A stretch of DNA of 64,000 nt. Source: Neorhodopirellula pilleata (lineage in GTDB: Bacteria; Planctomycetota; Planctomycetia; Pirellulales; Pirellulaceae). The stretch lies in NCBI RefSeq assembly GCF_007859915.1, contig NZ_SJPM01000003.1, forward strand, positions 248,001 to 312,000, in the 5' to 3' direction. Both the position numbers and the translations under genes were made by a program. Of the stretch, positions 46,141 through 54,542 are shown piece by piece. The notes under the pieces were generated by a model. That model was not told the DNA's origin, searched no databases, and saw only the letters and a list, made by a program, of their open reading frames with translations. Within the stretch, counting starts at the first letter, position 1; the number at the start of each line of letters is the position of its first letter.

Positions 46141-46338
46141 TTACGCCGGTGAGACGTTCTCGGCACAGGGACCCTTGGGACCACGACCTTCGGTGTAAGT
46201 CACTCGTTGGCCTTCGCGGAGGTCGTCAAATGCGACGCCCACGAGGTTTGACGAGTGAAAGAAAAGGTCCTTGTCGCTACCTGTGTCGATGAATCCGAAT
46301 CCCTTGTCGGTGACTCGTTTGATCGTGCCTTCTGCCAT
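46141..46338 (-). CDS. Cold-shock domain protein
   Basis: 65 residues, a single CSD. RNP1 is KGFGFID and RNP2 is DLFFHSS, the nucleic-acid-binding surface of CspA-type RNA chaperones. GAAGAAG directly precedes the ATG. A complementary pair (GTTGTTTT and AAAACAAC, 46357-46385) lies in the leader and may form a hairpin near the ribosome-binding site. It has its own terminator and is thus monocistronic. Confidence 0.95.
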   Translation of the reverse strand: MAEGTIKRVTDKGFGFIDTGSDKDLFFHSSNLVGVAFDDLREGQRVTYTEGRGPKGPCAENVSPA

Positions 46339-46356
46339 CTTCTTCAGTCCAAAATA

Positions 46357-46385
46357 GTTGTTTTGCCACGCAACGTAAAAACAAC
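46357..46385 (-). promoter_or_regulatory. Leader hairpin of the cold-shock gene
   Basis: Eight-base inverted repeat GTTGTTTT / AAAACAAC separated by 13 bases, about 19 bases upstream of the csp ATG on the minus strand. Cold-shock mRNAs often use temperature-dependent leader folds; whether this short stem does so is only inference. Confidence 0.35.
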
Positions 46386-46568
46386 TTCGTTTTCACCAGC
46401 GTGACTGTGAGGGGGCAGCATAGCGTCGGGGCGGGGTTCTCGCGATGGCGAAACTGGCGGATTCGTCAAAAGAAACGAATTCTTCGCGTCGGGTTTCCCT
46501 GAAGATAACGGGTTTGCTATCTTTCCTATGCTCGTTTGTCGCCCGATCCCCCGCTATTGCCTTCAATC

Positions 46569-46757
46569 ATGGAACAACTCAAAGGTCTTTGGCGAGATAC
46601 GTGGTGGCTGTGGTGCGGTTTTGTCGGTGTCGTCTTGCTGATGTCGGTGCTTCAATCGTTTTTCTTTTTACTGACGTTGCCCGCCCTGCCGGTCAGTTTT
46701 TGCTATTTCGCGTTCATCCGATACGACGACGAAGGCAATGAAAAGCCCGACATTTGA
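46569..46757 (+). CDS. Small membrane protein
   Basis: 62 residues from the ATG at 46569 (MEQLKGLWRDTWWLWCG). A hydrophobic stretch of about 40 residues could form two helices (FVGVVLLMSVLQSFFFLLTL and PALPVSFCYFAFI), with an acidic C-terminus. No family recognised. It lies 147 bp before the kinase gene on the same strand. Confidence 0.55.
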   Translation: MEQLKGLWRDTWWLWCGFVGVVLLMSVLQSFFFLLTLPALPVSFCYFAFIRYDDEGNEKPDI

Positions 46758-46904
46758 GACCCAGGGCCAACCTGCGATTCTGGCAATTCGTGCGGTTTGT
46801 TCCGGTTGCAATGGTTAGTGCAAGGCGATTCGTTTGCGACCGGTGGGCTGGTCGATGTCACAGAGCGTCGCCTGTTCATTGATTTTTGCACGAAGGAAGC
46901 CTTT

Positions 46905-47732
46905 ATGTTCAATCGTCCACTGGATCAGACCGGTTCTATCTTGGGCATTTGGCGACTCGGGGAAAAACTGGCCACCGGACGCGGCACGGTTCTCTACGCC
47001 GCCCAACCGGCCGATTGTCAAGGCAATCCACGTTACGACTACGCGCTCAAGACGGTCGACGCTTCCCAGGAAAACTCTTCGGCCACCCGCGATGCCACTC
47101 GCCAAATCGTTCAGTCGATTCATGCCGCCGGCGTCCATCATCCGAACTTGGTGGCGATTCTTGACGCGTCGCATTCGGAGCATTCGCCCTACTTGGTGAT
47201 GCCGCGATTGGACGCCCAACCGTTGAACGTTCGGATCGCCCAAATGGAACATTTTGCCGTCCCGGTTGCCTTGTGGTGGATTCGGCAAATCGCGCAAGCT
47301 CTCGAGAAACTGCATTGCGCAGGTTGGGTGCACGGGGATCTGAAACCGGAAAACGTTCTCGTCGATGGCAAAGGTCACGTCACGGTCATCGATCTGGGTT
47401 TCGCCGCGCGGATTCACACGCCGTTGCACCGCGTCTTTCGTGGAACCCCCGATTATGCGTCACCGGAGTTAATGAGTGGGGCAAGTGCGGCATTACCCGC
47501 GATGGACATGTTTGCGCTCGGCCGCGTTCTGTGGGAATGTCTCTCGCAAACCGCACCGATTCACTCGGCGGGGATCGAACCCGTCGCCGAGCTGATTGAG
47601 CGGATGATTTCACCCGAACCTTCACATCGCCCCTCGTCGGCCAAGATCGTTCAGCAATTGCTCAGCCTTGAAATCGAAACGCTCGGCGGTCACATCGGTC
47701 CGTCCGCCGCTACGATCCGACGAGCAGCGTAG
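46905..47732 (+). CDS. Serine/threonine protein kinase
   Basis: 275 residues from the ATG at 46905, preceded by GGAAG at proper spacing; the frame is open from 46797. A minimal Hanks-type kinase: glycine loop ATGRGTVLYAA, Lys49 in YALKTVD, catalytic HGDLKPEN (143-150), metal-binding DLG (163-165, in place of DFG) and GTPDYASPELMSG in the activation loop. HGD replaces the usual HRD, so the arginine that contacts the phosphorylated loop is absent. No membrane helix or sensor domain. Substrate unknown. Confidence 0.88.
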   Translation: MFNRPLDQTGSILGIWRLGEKLATGRGTVLYAAQPADCQGNPRYDYALKTVDASQENSSATRDATRQIVQSIHAAGVHHPNLVAILDASHSEHSPYLVMPRLDAQPLNVRIAQMEHFAVPVALWWIRQIAQALEKLHCAGWVHGDLKPENVLVDGKGHVTVIDLGFAARIHTPLHRVFRGTPDYASPELMSGASAALPAMDMFALGRVLWECLSQTAPIHSAGIEPVAELIERMISPEPSHRPSSAKIVQQLLSLEIETLGGHIGPSAATIRRAA

Positions 47733-47871
47733 GTAATTGGCAACGCTGCGTCGTTCGTCCATCGCAATTCGGTTCATTTGCTCGAAACATGGAAGAAGTT
47801 GGTAACATCATTAGGCAATACCAAAGACATTATCGCGTCACGGAGCCGTTTCGGCTTTCCGATTCATCCCC

Positions 47872-48174
47872 ATGTCGAATCCAATACAAAAGCATCCACT
47901 GATCATCCGTAAGGTCTATCGCTATCGAGGCGAAGTCCAAGGCGTTGGTTTTCGAGCCAACGCGATCCATCAAGCGAGAGGACTGACGATCACCGGTTTC
48001 ATCCGCAATGAACCCAACGGCGATGTCACCATGGACGTTCAAGGAAGCCCGCACGATGTGCAAGAACTCGCCGAACGCGTGGGGCAGACCATGAGCGCCA
48101 AGATCAATGAGACCTTGGTCGAACAGCGGGAATCGATTTCCGACCGTGATCGTTTTCGCATCACGACGAGTTGA
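47872..48174 (+). CDS. acyP: Acylphosphatase
   Basis: 100 residues, normal size for the family with a short N-terminal extension. Active-site pieces: GEVQGVGFRANA (the phosphate-binding loop with Arg) and GFIRNEPNGDVTMDVQGS (the Asn). It hydrolyses acyl phosphates such as carbamoyl or acetyl phosphate in the cytoplasm. It is separated from the kinase gene by 139 bp. Confidence 0.92.
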   Translation: MSNPIQKHPLIIRKVYRYRGEVQGVGFRANAIHQARGLTITGFIRNEPNGDVTMDVQGSPHDVQELAERVGQTMSAKINETLVEQRESISDRDRFRITTS

Positions 48175-48190
48175 AACAATAACGGACATT

Positions 48191-48226
48191 AAAAAAACCA
48201 CGCCATCCTTCAACGGACGGCGTGGT
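48191..48226 (-). terminator. Terminator at the end of the export-like operon
   Basis: On the minus strand AACCACGCCGTCC pairs with GGATGGCGTGGTT (one mismatch, loop GTTGAA) and is followed by seven T. It lies between the convergent acyP and DUF3467 genes and may stop transcripts from the operon upstream. Confidence 0.82.
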
Positions 48227-48281
48227 TAGTCGATGCGTTCAAAACGTCAAACCGGCGGTCGCCGATCCGAATTTTGAAAGC

Positions 48282-48683
48282 TTAGCGTTGCTGTTGCAGT
48301 CCTGGACGAACTCGCTTGTTGATGTCGGTCTCGAGAACGCCGAAGACCGATTCGTGACGGGCGACCGACATTTGAAGAGCGGCCAACAAACGCTTTGCGG
48401 TGAAGAAGTTCACGATGATGCGTTGCTTGACTTGGATCGGATCCTTCGGCACACCGATCGGTTGTGGGTTCAATCCGAAGTCGATGATCAACTCTTCAGG
48501 CGATCCGGTCACGCGACAGAAGTTGGCGTAAGTAGCCAATGTGTCGTGGTCGTCGACTTGCACTTGAACGGGTTGTTGCGGAGGCGTTTGAGCCTTCGCA
48601 GCCGGTGAGGTCGGATCCGCAGTGGCAGTGGCGGTAGCCGATTCGGTTTCGGTAACTTCGTTTTCGTTCTGTTCGTCTGCCAT
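48282..48683 (-). CDS. DUF3467 family protein
   Basis: 133 residues from the ATG at 48683. The first about 45 residues are low-complexity (Glu, Thr, Ala, Pro, Gln). The rest matches DUF3467: YANFCRVTGSPEELIIDFGLNP, with a later RIIVNFFTAKRLLAALQ. Family members are small cytoplasmic proteins of unknown function. It is 200 bp downstream of the M50/HlyD gene and on the same strand, so it may be the last gene of that unit. The 48684-48883 gap holds no visible feature except A/G-rich stretches. Confidence 0.75.
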   Translation of the reverse strand: MADEQNENEVTETESATATATADPTSPAAKAQTPPQQPVQVQVDDHDTLATYANFCRVTGSPEELIIDFGLNPQPIGVPKDPIQVKQRIIVNFFTAKRLLAALQMSVARHESVFGVLETDINKRVRPGLQQQR

Positions 48684-48883
48684 CAAAAATCTCCAAAGGT
48701 TAGGAAAGGGAAACTGGTTGAGAGTTCGCGTTTTGCATCATGGTAAGGATCCCCCCCGAACTCGCAACGCGTCGACGGTTCGGAACGGACTAGAAATCGT
48801 TTTTTCAATCGGATCGATGTTGGTGTTTCAAAAATCCAGTTGGGGTTCAAGGGGAATACGAAAGATAGGCGGACTTTTAAACA

Positions 48884-51121
48884 CTAAAAGTCAAAGTTGA
48901 ATGTTTTGATAATCACCCGCCACAGGCGTTGCCCGAGCGACATCGGATCGACATGGACCTTGGCCGCACCGCGATAGCCGGGGCGTAAATGCAATTCGCT
49001 TGCGTCCAACGGAACGCGGGCTTGATACGACACGCTACGAGGTCGAACCTGTCCGGTTTCCGGATCGATCTCCGTTTGCAGATCGCCTCCGGTCTGGCTC
49101 GACATCGACGCGCTGGCTGCGTCCATCGGCTTCTTGGAGATCTCTTGGATTTTGCCGGTGAACGTCTCCAAACGCTTGGAATCGAGCTTCAAGTCAACGT
49201 CCATGTCCTCGCGAACCAACTGCCGGTCGCCTTGGTCGATGATCAACACCGCCTCGAACGCGTCGGGCGCTCCGATTTCGCAAATCATGTCGTCGGCGGT
49301 CAACAATGCCCCGCGATTGTGTTCCTGTAATGGCGTGCCGGTCCAACCCGGCAAACGTCCGTCGCCTGGATCATTGCTTGGCCGCTCCGGCGGTGGCAAG
49401 ACGAAGCCGTCCTGTTTCGCCTTGACGATTAATCGATCGATTTCTTCTTGAGTCTTTTCTTTTAGGTTGCGGATCGATTGCAGCATCTCTTCCTGGGTTT
49501 GGATCTGAGCCACGATCGCACGGTCTTCTTGGCTGCGTCGTTTCAGGTTCATCAATTGGACATCGGCGAACTTTTCCTCTCCCTGCAGATCCGCTAAACG
49601 AATTTGGAGTTCCGGATTTTCCAAGACTGCGATCGAATCGCCCGCGCTGACGCGCTTTCCTACCGGGACCGTTTCGACGATGCGTCCTACCGTACCGGCG
49701 TAAACAGTGCCGGCGCGGCTCGGCCGAATTTCAAATGCGGCGTCGATATGATGTGGCAGCGGGATGTAACACACCGCCGCGATGACCACGCTCGCGATGG
49801 CAAGCGACGTCAAGAGGGGGCCTTTTTTCACTTTGGCAAGTCTCCCGGGAGTGCGGATGAATTTAAATGTTTGAATGACCGGCTGGGCGACCAAACCGGA
49901 GAACCCGATCACCGCCAAGATCCGACCGAGTGCCTGCAATCCATAAGGTTCGAGCACCTGCATCACGAACCACACGATCGAGAACACAACCACCCAGCGA
50001 TAGATCACACTGGCGATCGTGAACATGCCGAACATGAATTGATTGCGTTGCGGCAAGAACGGATCGTCTTGAAGTTCCAAGCCCAAACAAGTCTTTTGGA
50101 ACCAACGCTTGAGAACTTCCGTCGCCTTTTGACGCAGATTGGGAATCTCAAGGTAATCCATCAAAATGTAGTAACCGTCAAATCGCAACAGCGGGTTACC
50201 GTTGACGAGCACGGTGCTGATCACGTTGAGGAACATCATGTTCAAGCATAGGTCATTGATCGTCGTGCCTTGTTCGCTGAAGAACCAAACGAACGCGGCG
50301 ATCGACGCCAAGATCATCTCGACGTAAATACCTCCGGCACCGATCCAAATGCGTTTCCATTTATTAGGTAGCATCCACGAGTCGGACACGTTGCAGTACA
50401 AACACGGAGTGAACACAAGCAGCATGAAGCCGATCTCGTGACACTCACCGCCGAACTTCTTGCAACTGAGTCCATGACCGAATTCGTGAATGACTTTCAC
50501 GATCGCCATCGTCGCCGCTAAAATGATCCAGCGATCGGCCGCAAAGAATTGATGGAACGTGGGAAGTTTGGCGTAGACAGTTTGATACTGCGTCGCCAAC
50601 AGCAACGACGCGGCGATCAGCAATCCGATGAAAAAGATCAAAGCCGGGACAGTGAAGATCCAGCCGAAGATTGGCAACAAACGATTGAGGATTTTTTCCG
50701 GGTCGATGCCGCGAAAACGAACAGCGAACACGTTGGACATCTTGCCCATCAATTCTTTGTTCTTCTTCGTCCGGCCGCGTTCACGCAGCGACTTGCCTTG
50801 GCCCGGCGAATTGCTGATCACGAGACCGCTGCGGTGCAACATCCCGATGAACTGCTGCAAGTCGCCGAATGTGATTTTTTGAGGCGCGAACCGTTGTTCA
50901 AAACCGTCTTTGACCTGCTGCAAGCTTACATGCCCGTCGAGCAAATTCAGAATGAAATACTCTTCGTCGTGAAAACGAAAATATTGCAATCCCACAGGTT
51001 CCTTCACCACCCAGTACCCTTGTCCTTGGTAGTGGTGCCGGCTGGCCGTTAAGTCAGGACGCCGGCGCACCGTGAGGGCACGCGACGAACTGCTTACCAG
51101 TGATTCAGCAAGAGTGGGCAT
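48884..51121 (-). CDS. PqqD-like / M50 zinc protease / HlyD fusion membrane protein
   Basis: 745 residues. Order: a PqqD/RRE-like segment (about 35-105, YWVVKEPVGLQYFRFHDEEY); a membrane region from residue 150 with HEFGH at 212-216 and NPLLRFDGYY (Asp315) as the third ligand site of M50 site-2 proteases; further helices to about 460; then a biotinyl-lipoyl/HlyD-type domain (RAGTVYAGTVGRIVETVPVG), a coiled coil and a beta-barrel-like end. LYCNVSDSWMLPNKWKR is the family signature. Similar proteins occur near predicted peptide-export systems. The ATG follows a 7-bp repeat array with no Shine-Dalgarno. A paralogue begins at 62944. Confidence 0.9.
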   Translation of the reverse strand: MPTLAESLVSSSSRALTVRRRPDLTASRHHYQGQGYWVVKEPVGLQYFRFHDEEYFILNLLDGHVSLQQVKDGFEQRFAPQKITFGDLQQFIGMLHRSGLVISNSPGQGKSLRERGRTKKNKELMGKMSNVFAVRFRGIDPEKILNRLLPIFGWIFTVPALIFFIGLLIAASLLLATQYQTVYAKLPTFHQFFAADRWIILAATMAIVKVIHEFGHGLSCKKFGGECHEIGFMLLVFTPCLYCNVSDSWMLPNKWKRIWIGAGGIYVEMILASIAAFVWFFSEQGTTINDLCLNMMFLNVISTVLVNGNPLLRFDGYYILMDYLEIPNLRQKATEVLKRWFQKTCLGLELQDDPFLPQRNQFMFGMFTIASVIYRWVVVFSIVWFVMQVLEPYGLQALGRILAVIGFSGLVAQPVIQTFKFIRTPGRLAKVKKGPLLTSLAIASVVIAAVCYIPLPHHIDAAFEIRPSRAGTVYAGTVGRIVETVPVGKRVSAGDSIAVLENPELQIRLADLQGEEKFADVQLMNLKRRSQEDRAIVAQIQTQEEMLQSIRNLKEKTQEEIDRLIVKAKQDGFVLPPPERPSNDPGDGRLPGWTGTPLQEHNRGALLTADDMICEIGAPDAFEAVLIIDQGDRQLVREDMDVDLKLDSKRLETFTGKIQEISKKPMDAASASMSSQTGGDLQTEIDPETGQVRPRSVSYQARVPLDASELHLRPGYRGAAKVHVDPMSLGQRLWRVIIKTFNFDF

Positions 51122-51125
51122 GGGG

Positions 51126-51244
51126 AGTGAAGAGTGAAGAGTGAAGAGTGAAGAGTGAAGAGTGAAGAGTGAAGAGTGAAGAGTGAAGAGTGAAGAGTGA
51201 AGAGTGAAGAGTGAAGAGTGAAGAGTGAAGAGTGAAGAGTGAAG
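51126..51244 (-). repeat. Seventeen perfect 7-bp tandem repeats before the M50 gene
   Basis: AGTGAAG is repeated exactly 17 times (119 bp) on the + strand; on the coding strand it reads CTTCACT and ends four bases (CCCC) before the ATG. The repeat forms the whole immediate leader and contains no stop in any forward frame. It is not a CRISPR array: there are no spacers. Slipped-strand mispairing could change its length and so expression. Confidence 0.95.
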
Positions 51245-51317
51245 GTAGGCTGGGTCGGAGCCGCTTCGGCGGAGACCCGGCAGTCAGATGCTAACAGCTA
51301 ACAGCTAATCGCTAAGC
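51245..51317. repeat. Family-B palindrome and heptamers after the HlyD gene
   Basis: 51245-51285 is the GGGTC palindrome (GTAGGCTGGGTCGGAGCCGC, GGAGACCCGGC), the reverse complement of 45371-45406. 51290-51317 is four degenerate heptamers (GCTAACA x2, GCTAATC, GCTAAGC) that end just before the HlyD stop codon. Together with the 17-copy array they fill the gap between the two operon genes. Confidence 0.7.
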
Positions 51318-51318
51318 A

Positions 51319-52233
51319 CTACTCAAAAACGATTTCGGCTTGCATGCCCGGTTTGACGATCCAGGCACCCGAATCGTCTTTTTGGTTTTGGATATCGGCC
51401 CACACTCGGACCTGACCTCGGAGGTTCAATTCACTGCTAACAAACCCGACGGTCGCATCAGTTTCGTATGCTTGGGTGTCGCTCGAATCGGCGAACACTC
51501 GCACGCGGATCGGCATTCCCGCGCGGACCCGGCCCTTGAACTCGAGGGCGTTGACGACACCTTCGATACGAACGCGATCGAGTTGAACCAGCGTCGCGAT
51601 CGGCGAGCCCGGCTGGACCCATTCGCCTTGTTGAGCGATTCGGTTTTCAACATACCCATCGAACGGAGCTAGCACGCGGCGACGTTTTTGTTCGTAATCG
51701 GCGATCTCGCGTTCACTTCGTTTGGCGATGTACTGTGCTTCGGCGATCTTCTTTTGCATTTGCGCCAAATCGATACGCAGTTTCGCGCGGATCGCCTCAA
51801 GATCCTTCTTCTTCATCTCGTAATATGGAATCGCACTTTTCTCATAGAGTTCGCGGAACGATTCCGCTTCCGCCTGAGCGAGTTCCTCGCTATTCAATGC
51901 ATCTTGAAGGTTGACATCATTGTCGGCGTTGAGCATCGCTTCTTTTTCTTCGGCCTTTTTTAACTCGAGGGCGAGCTTGGCGGCCGTGTCATCGACGATC
52001 GCAAGCACGTCGCCGGCCGAGATGTTCATGCCCTCTTCGAGGTTCAGCTCGATCAGTTTGCCTTCGACTTCCGAAGGAATGTTGACGTTGCGGATGTACT
52101 TCACCGAGCAATTCTCGGCAACCACCCGCTGCACCGGATCTTGGATCCCGCCGGACTGCGACCAGGTCGTCGACGACCACGCCGAACAACTCAACAGGGC
52201 GAAAGCAAGAGCAAGAGATTGTTTCTGAGTCAT
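51319..52233 (-). CDS. HlyD-family periplasmic adaptor protein
   Basis: 304 residues with a signal peptide (QSLALAFALLSCSAWSSTTWS). Biotinyl-lipoyl halves surround a long coiled coil (ELKKAEEKEAML to REIADYEQKRRR): first half EVEGKLIELNLEEGMNISAG, second half RVLAPFDGYVENRIAQQGEW. A beta-barrel domain follows. Such adaptors join an inner-membrane transporter to an outer-membrane channel. No pump gene is adjacent, unlike in RND and ABC systems. It lies 108 bp after the GAF/HlyD gene and 197 bp before the M50 gene. Confidence 0.88.
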   Translation of the reverse strand: MTQKQSLALAFALLSCSAWSSTTWSQSGGIQDPVQRVVAENCSVKYIRNVNIPSEVEGKLIELNLEEGMNISAGDVLAIVDDTAAKLALELKKAEEKEAMLNADNDVNLQDALNSEELAQAEAESFRELYEKSAIPYYEMKKKDLEAIRAKLRIDLAQMQKKIAEAQYIAKRSEREIADYEQKRRRVLAPFDGYVENRIAQQGEWVQPGSPIATLVQLDRVRIEGVVNALEFKGRVRAGMPIRVRVFADSSDTQAYETDATVGFVSSELNLRGQVRVWADIQNQKDDSGAWIVKPGMQAEIVFE

Positions 52234-52341
52234 GGAAATCGGTTCTCTAAGAGCGATCCACCGCGGGAAGAGGAGGCGGTGCGAAAAGACGAGGGGGATT
52301 GGATACGGGGGGGATTCGGGGCGAAAGAACAGGAAGAAAAT

Positions 52342-54393
52342 CTAGAAAATGAACTTGGCGAACCATTCATAAACTTCGTGCAGCAGGACGAACCCGCTGG
52401 CCCGGCGCCCGACTTTGACGTCGGCGGTCAGTTTCGTACCGGGACTCGGCGATAGTTTTTGCAGTTCAGCTTGATCCGGGTAAACCCGCATCTTGATCAC
52501 CGAGCCATGCTCTTCGCTCGGTTCAGCACGCAGCGAAATGTTCTCGACAGGCAATTTGCCGGGAAGCGGTTGGTCAGGATCCGACGCAAGGATGAAGGTA
52601 ACCTCGAGTTCATTCGTCGACGTTTCTTTGATGAACTCGTCGAGGTGTCCTTCACGCTTTTCCGGCATCTCGATTTCAACGTACATCGGTTTGCTCAGAT
52701 CGGCGATCTCCATCAGTACTTGACCGGTCGATATCGGACGATTGAGAAGCATTTTCTCGACTTCCCAAGAGACGACCCGACCGTCCATCGGCGAGCGAAC
52801 GATCAAGTCAGCCGCTCGTTTCTGTTTCAGTTGAAGTTTGGCGTTTTGTGCTTCGAGCTTGGTTTCGAGCTCGAATTCTTCGCCCTCGAGGGCACGCAAG
52901 TCGTTGGGTTTGAGTTCTTTGTATTTCCGCATTTGCCCGCGAACGCGGTTCAGTTCGGCGCTGGTCGTCAAAATCTGTCCCTGCAGTTCGGCGATCTCGA
53001 CTTCGATGTCAGGGTTGATCATTTTGACCAACGGTTGCCCTGCGGTCACGATCGAGTTGTGATCGACGAGGACTTCACGAACTTCGCCGTCGATGCCGGC
53101 AAAGATTTCGCGACGCGCTTCGGGCTTGAGCGTCCCGTCGGCTTCCAGATCGAAATCCATCGGTATGAGAACACCCGCGAGAATGATCCCGGCAATCAGT
53201 CCCAATACTCCGAGCGTCTTGGGCAACGTTCGAGCACGCAAGACCCATGTCGCCCGGCCGAGCGTTCGCCAGACGGGCATCAAGAATAGGTTGGAGTGGG
53301 CCTGCGAGTTGGCGATCGCGCGGGTGCCGTGTTCGTAAACCAGATCGCAACGGGTTCGAAAAACATCGGGCGGCAAGTCGGTTTCGATTTGTTCGACGAT
53401 CAAGGCACCGATGACTTCGCCCCGGTGGGCGTTGTCGCGGTCGACTTCGCCGGCGGCACCTTGCTCCTTGTCACGGCCTAGACGTCGCTCAGGCGCACGC
53501 AGTGGTAACACCGCGAGGCTGCGTCCATAAGAAAGGTCGACGTAGTCTTCGAGGGCTTCTTCGATTTGCGGCGGGAGATCCTCGGTCGATCCGTCGTGCC
53601 ATAGCGGTTCGCCGGCCGCCACGACCCGGGTCGCCAGAACGTTCAATGCCGATACGATGTTCGATCGGTTCTCAATCGTGTCTTGGCCACTGATCGCTTC
53701 GACGGTGCATTTGCCGCCCTTCTTGATCGCCACGCTGACGCGGTCGCAACCGATCAACCGGCGGCCTTCGTTGGCGATCACGTAGGCGGTCTCTTTCAGA
53801 TCGAGCGATTCGTGGGCAGCGCGGGCGAACGAGTCGGCTTGCTGCCACAGCGTTTGCCGGTCGCCGAGCTTGATCAGCTTTTGGCTGCGAAGCCACTCGG
53901 CGGCGAGTTCGCACATCTGGGTCAAGAACCGCAGATAGCCTCGCTGCGTGTCCGGGGCCGTATCGGGTCGCTGGAAGATTTCAATCAATCCGTCTTTTTG
54001 GCCGTCGTGTTGCAACGCACCGAGCACCAGCAGATATCGGGTCGGGTTGCCTTCGGCGTCGCCGTCGGTCGTGCCGCTGTAGGGCGGGATCAAGACGGAC
54101 TGACCCGCATTGGCGGCCCGCTGGATCAAACGCTTGTGGCGTGTCGCGTCGTCGCTGTCCTCGGCCAAGATCGAAGGCTCGGCGTTGATTTGGTATTGCA
54201 GACGAAGCTGTTTGTCTTCGTCGAGCAACCAAATCGCTCCACCGGCCGCAGCCAAAGCGGTGATGATTCGGGAAAGCAACTCGGGATAAAACTCCGAGGC
54301 GGTCGAGCCGCTCTTGGTCAACGCGGCGATCTCGTTGACCAATCCGCGGATCTGTGCCTTGGTTTCTTCGACGGTTTGTTGGTTGACCGACAT
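52342..54393 (-). CDS. Double-GAF sensor fused to an HlyD adaptor
   Basis: 683 residues from the ATG at 54393 (a TTG three codons upstream is an alternative). Residues about 30-170 and 195-365 resemble two GAF domains (LLSRIITALAAAGGAIWLLDED; NEGRRLIGCDRVSVAIKKGG). One membrane helix lies at 393-412 (LGVLGLIAGIILAGVLIPM). Then come a biotinyl-lipoyl domain (418-465), a coiled coil (465-530) and the adaptor beta-barrel. The GAF part is thus cytoplasmic and the HlyD part periplasmic. A sensor built into an adaptor is unusual. First gene of the operon; the ligand is unknown. Confidence 0.85.
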   Translation of the reverse strand: MSVNQQTVEETKAQIRGLVNEIAALTKSGSTASEFYPELLSRIITALAAAGGAIWLLDEDKQLRLQYQINAEPSILAEDSDDATRHKRLIQRAANAGQSVLIPPYSGTTDGDAEGNPTRYLLVLGALQHDGQKDGLIEIFQRPDTAPDTQRGYLRFLTQMCELAAEWLRSQKLIKLGDRQTLWQQADSFARAAHESLDLKETAYVIANEGRRLIGCDRVSVAIKKGGKCTVEAISGQDTIENRSNIVSALNVLATRVVAAGEPLWHDGSTEDLPPQIEEALEDYVDLSYGRSLAVLPLRAPERRLGRDKEQGAAGEVDRDNAHRGEVIGALIVEQIETDLPPDVFRTRCDLVYEHGTRAIANSQAHSNLFLMPVWRTLGRATWVLRARTLPKTLGVLGLIAGIILAGVLIPMDFDLEADGTLKPEARREIFAGIDGEVREVLVDHNSIVTAGQPLVKMINPDIEVEIAELQGQILTTSAELNRVRGQMRKYKELKPNDLRALEGEEFELETKLEAQNAKLQLKQKRAADLIVRSPMDGRVVSWEVEKMLLNRPISTGQVLMEIADLSKPMYVEIEMPEKREGHLDEFIKETSTNELEVTFILASDPDQPLPGKLPVENISLRAEPSEEHGSVIKMRVYPDQAELQKLSPSPGTKLTADVKVGRRASGFVLLHEVYEWFAKFIF

Positions 54394-54542
54394 GGGCTGC
54401 AAACGAATGGGGATTAAGTGCGAAAGAGGCGACAGTACGAACGTTAGTTAAAAATCCTTTTCCCCCGCTATTGGAAGTTGACCAAAACGACGCTTTGGCC
54501 GGCCCACTCGTCCGGTCGCAACGTCTGACGCGAAACGAACGA

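Noticed and set aside
51126..51244. CRISPR array
   Set aside because: The repeat unit is only 7 bp and copies are directly adjacent, with no spacers and no cas genes in the window.
52459..53289. 276-codon antisense frame within the GAF/HlyD gene
   Set aside because: The composition is Phe/Arg/Asp-rich without any motif, and the opposite strand encodes clear adaptor domains.
53683..54417. 244-codon antisense frame over the GAF region
   Set aside because: It mirrors the GAF/HlyD coding frame and shows no domain of its own.
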